Below, one piece after another: positions 63,444-64,000 of a stretch of DNA of 64,000 bases. Every line of letters begins with the position of its first letter. Position 1 is the stretch's first letter. Both the position numbers and the translations under genes were made by a program. Source of the stretch: Runella slithyformis DSM 19594 (GTDB lineage Bacteria > Bacteroidota > Bacteroidia > Cytophagales > Spirosomataceae); NCBI RefSeq assembly GCF_000218895.1, contig NC_015703.1, positions 3,423,001-3,487,000 on the forward strand. Direction: 5' to 3'. The notes beneath the pieces are model-generated. The model ran no database searches. It was not told the DNA's origin and was given only the letters and a program-made list of their open reading frames with translations.

Positions 63444-64000
63444 GTATCTCAAAGTCAAACAAATATAACAGACCAACTCTTCGCCAGGGGACTCGTTTAA
63501 GTCCCTTTCTTGAGCATTTAGTTACCCTTGCGGGTGCGCATCAAGTGTTTGGAAAGGCCGAGAAATTTTTAGAACTGTTTTTGGGGATCAAAGTAAGCGA
63601 CAGTACCATTTATCGGGTCTGCAATCGCGTAGGCCAGCACTTGCCGGAGCAGGAATTAGTCAAACCCGGCCAAGACTTAGGCAAGTTGCAGCAACAGCCA
63701 AAGGCAACGGTTTATGGTATGATAGACGGCTCGATGGTCAGCACCGAGCAGGGTTGGGTGGAGACAAAACTGGGTCGAACCATCGCTTTTGGAAGCCAAC
63801 ATACGCCGGCCAAGCGCTCACAAGCCATGGCCGACTCGGAGTATGTGGCCCACCGAGGCAACTGTGAGGAATTTAAGGCAAAATTTGAGCGTTTGTACCC
63901 ACCCGATAGCCTTTGTAAGCAAATTTTTGTCAGCGACGGCGCGACTTGGATCAGCAAGTGGGTCAGTGAGCGATACCCCAAGGCCATACAAATACTCGAC
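63389..64000 (+). CDS. Transposase catalytic frame, partial
   Basis: An open frame from just after a TAA at 63386-63388 to the window end, with no start codon of its own near the front. It reads KTRYGQISISKSN, then PTLRQGTRLSPFLEHLVTLAG, a helix-turn-helix-like VSDSTIYRVCNRVGQ, and VYGMIDGSMVSTEQGW with a DxS acidic position, then FVSDGATWISKWV. It should be the catalytic part of the transposase made by -1 shift from the frame before. It continues beyond base 64000. Confidence 0.7.

Larger units (their letters stand above)
63230..64000 (+). mobile_element. Insertion sequence, ISKra4/UPF0236-like, cut by the window end
   Basis: The two overlapping frames at 63237-63443 and 63389-64000 together form one transposase. 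The left boundary is not defined because the right end lies outside the window and no inverted repeat could be paired. The family is a by-eye guess from the YGMIDGSMVSTEQGWVETKLG stretch. Confidence 0.7.

Overview
The window looks like a chromosomal segment from a member of Bacteroidota, most likely order Cytophagales (Runella/Spirosomaceae-like; this placement is inferred from gene content, not from a search). The evidence is an alternative complex III (ActABCDEF) cluster fused head-to-tail to a caa3-type oxidase cluster, a type IX secretion (T9SS) type-B C-terminal sorting domain with a PorP/SprF partner, and promoters of the Bacteroidota form TTTG-N19/20-TAnnTTTG. No rRNA, CRISPR array or prophage is visible. 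One tRNA (Cys, GCA) and one insertion sequence, cut by the right edge, are present.

Layout. 1-9.9 kb: the end of a Prc-type processing protease, a thioredoxin-like [2Fe-2S] ferredoxin, an NCS2 purine permease, xylose isomerase (minus strand) divergent from a DapA/NanA-family aldolase, a secreted GH127 glycosidase and an OPT oligopeptide transporter. 10-16.7 kb: a minus-strand TolC / membrane-fusion lipoprotein / RND efflux operon, a DUF4260 gene and a TetR regulator whose palindromic operator lies in its own promoter and recurs, degenerate, before tolC. 16.9-19.6 kb: an HNH nuclease, ribosomal protein S1 with a structured leader, and tRNA-Cys. 19.7-36.5 kb: one long co-directional respiratory unit, actABCDEF, coxB, coxA, ctaA, ctaB, two subunit III genes, subunit IV, a cysteine-less SCO-like protein, DUF420 and a small CxxC membrane protein. 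ACIII oxidises quinol and passes electrons to the oxidase, while ctaA/ctaB make haem A. 36.5-41.7 kb: prmC, then an overlapping operon of a LolA-like protein, an exported YidD and two paralogous tetratrico-like/PGxGxMYAG membrane proteins, then a TM2 protein and an outer-membrane barrel on the other strand. 41.9-47 kb: cmk, a DAO-family oxidoreductase and a three-part protein (inactive peptidase-MA-like domain, beta-propeller, outer-membrane barrel). 47.6-62 kb: a 3607-residue repeat-rich T9SS adhesin, its PorP/SprF partner and a TPR/PD40/OmpA protein. 62-64 kb: a lipoprotein with two PF03640-type repeats and an ISKra4/UPF0236-like transposase split by a -1 frame change.

Most promising for new biology are the LolA-like/exported-YidD/paralogous membrane protein operon, the giant adhesin (an exact 431-bp internal duplication, a 12-unit Ig-like array and a long N-terminal extension), the dead-protease/propeller/barrel protein, and the pseudoknot-capable leader of rpsA.
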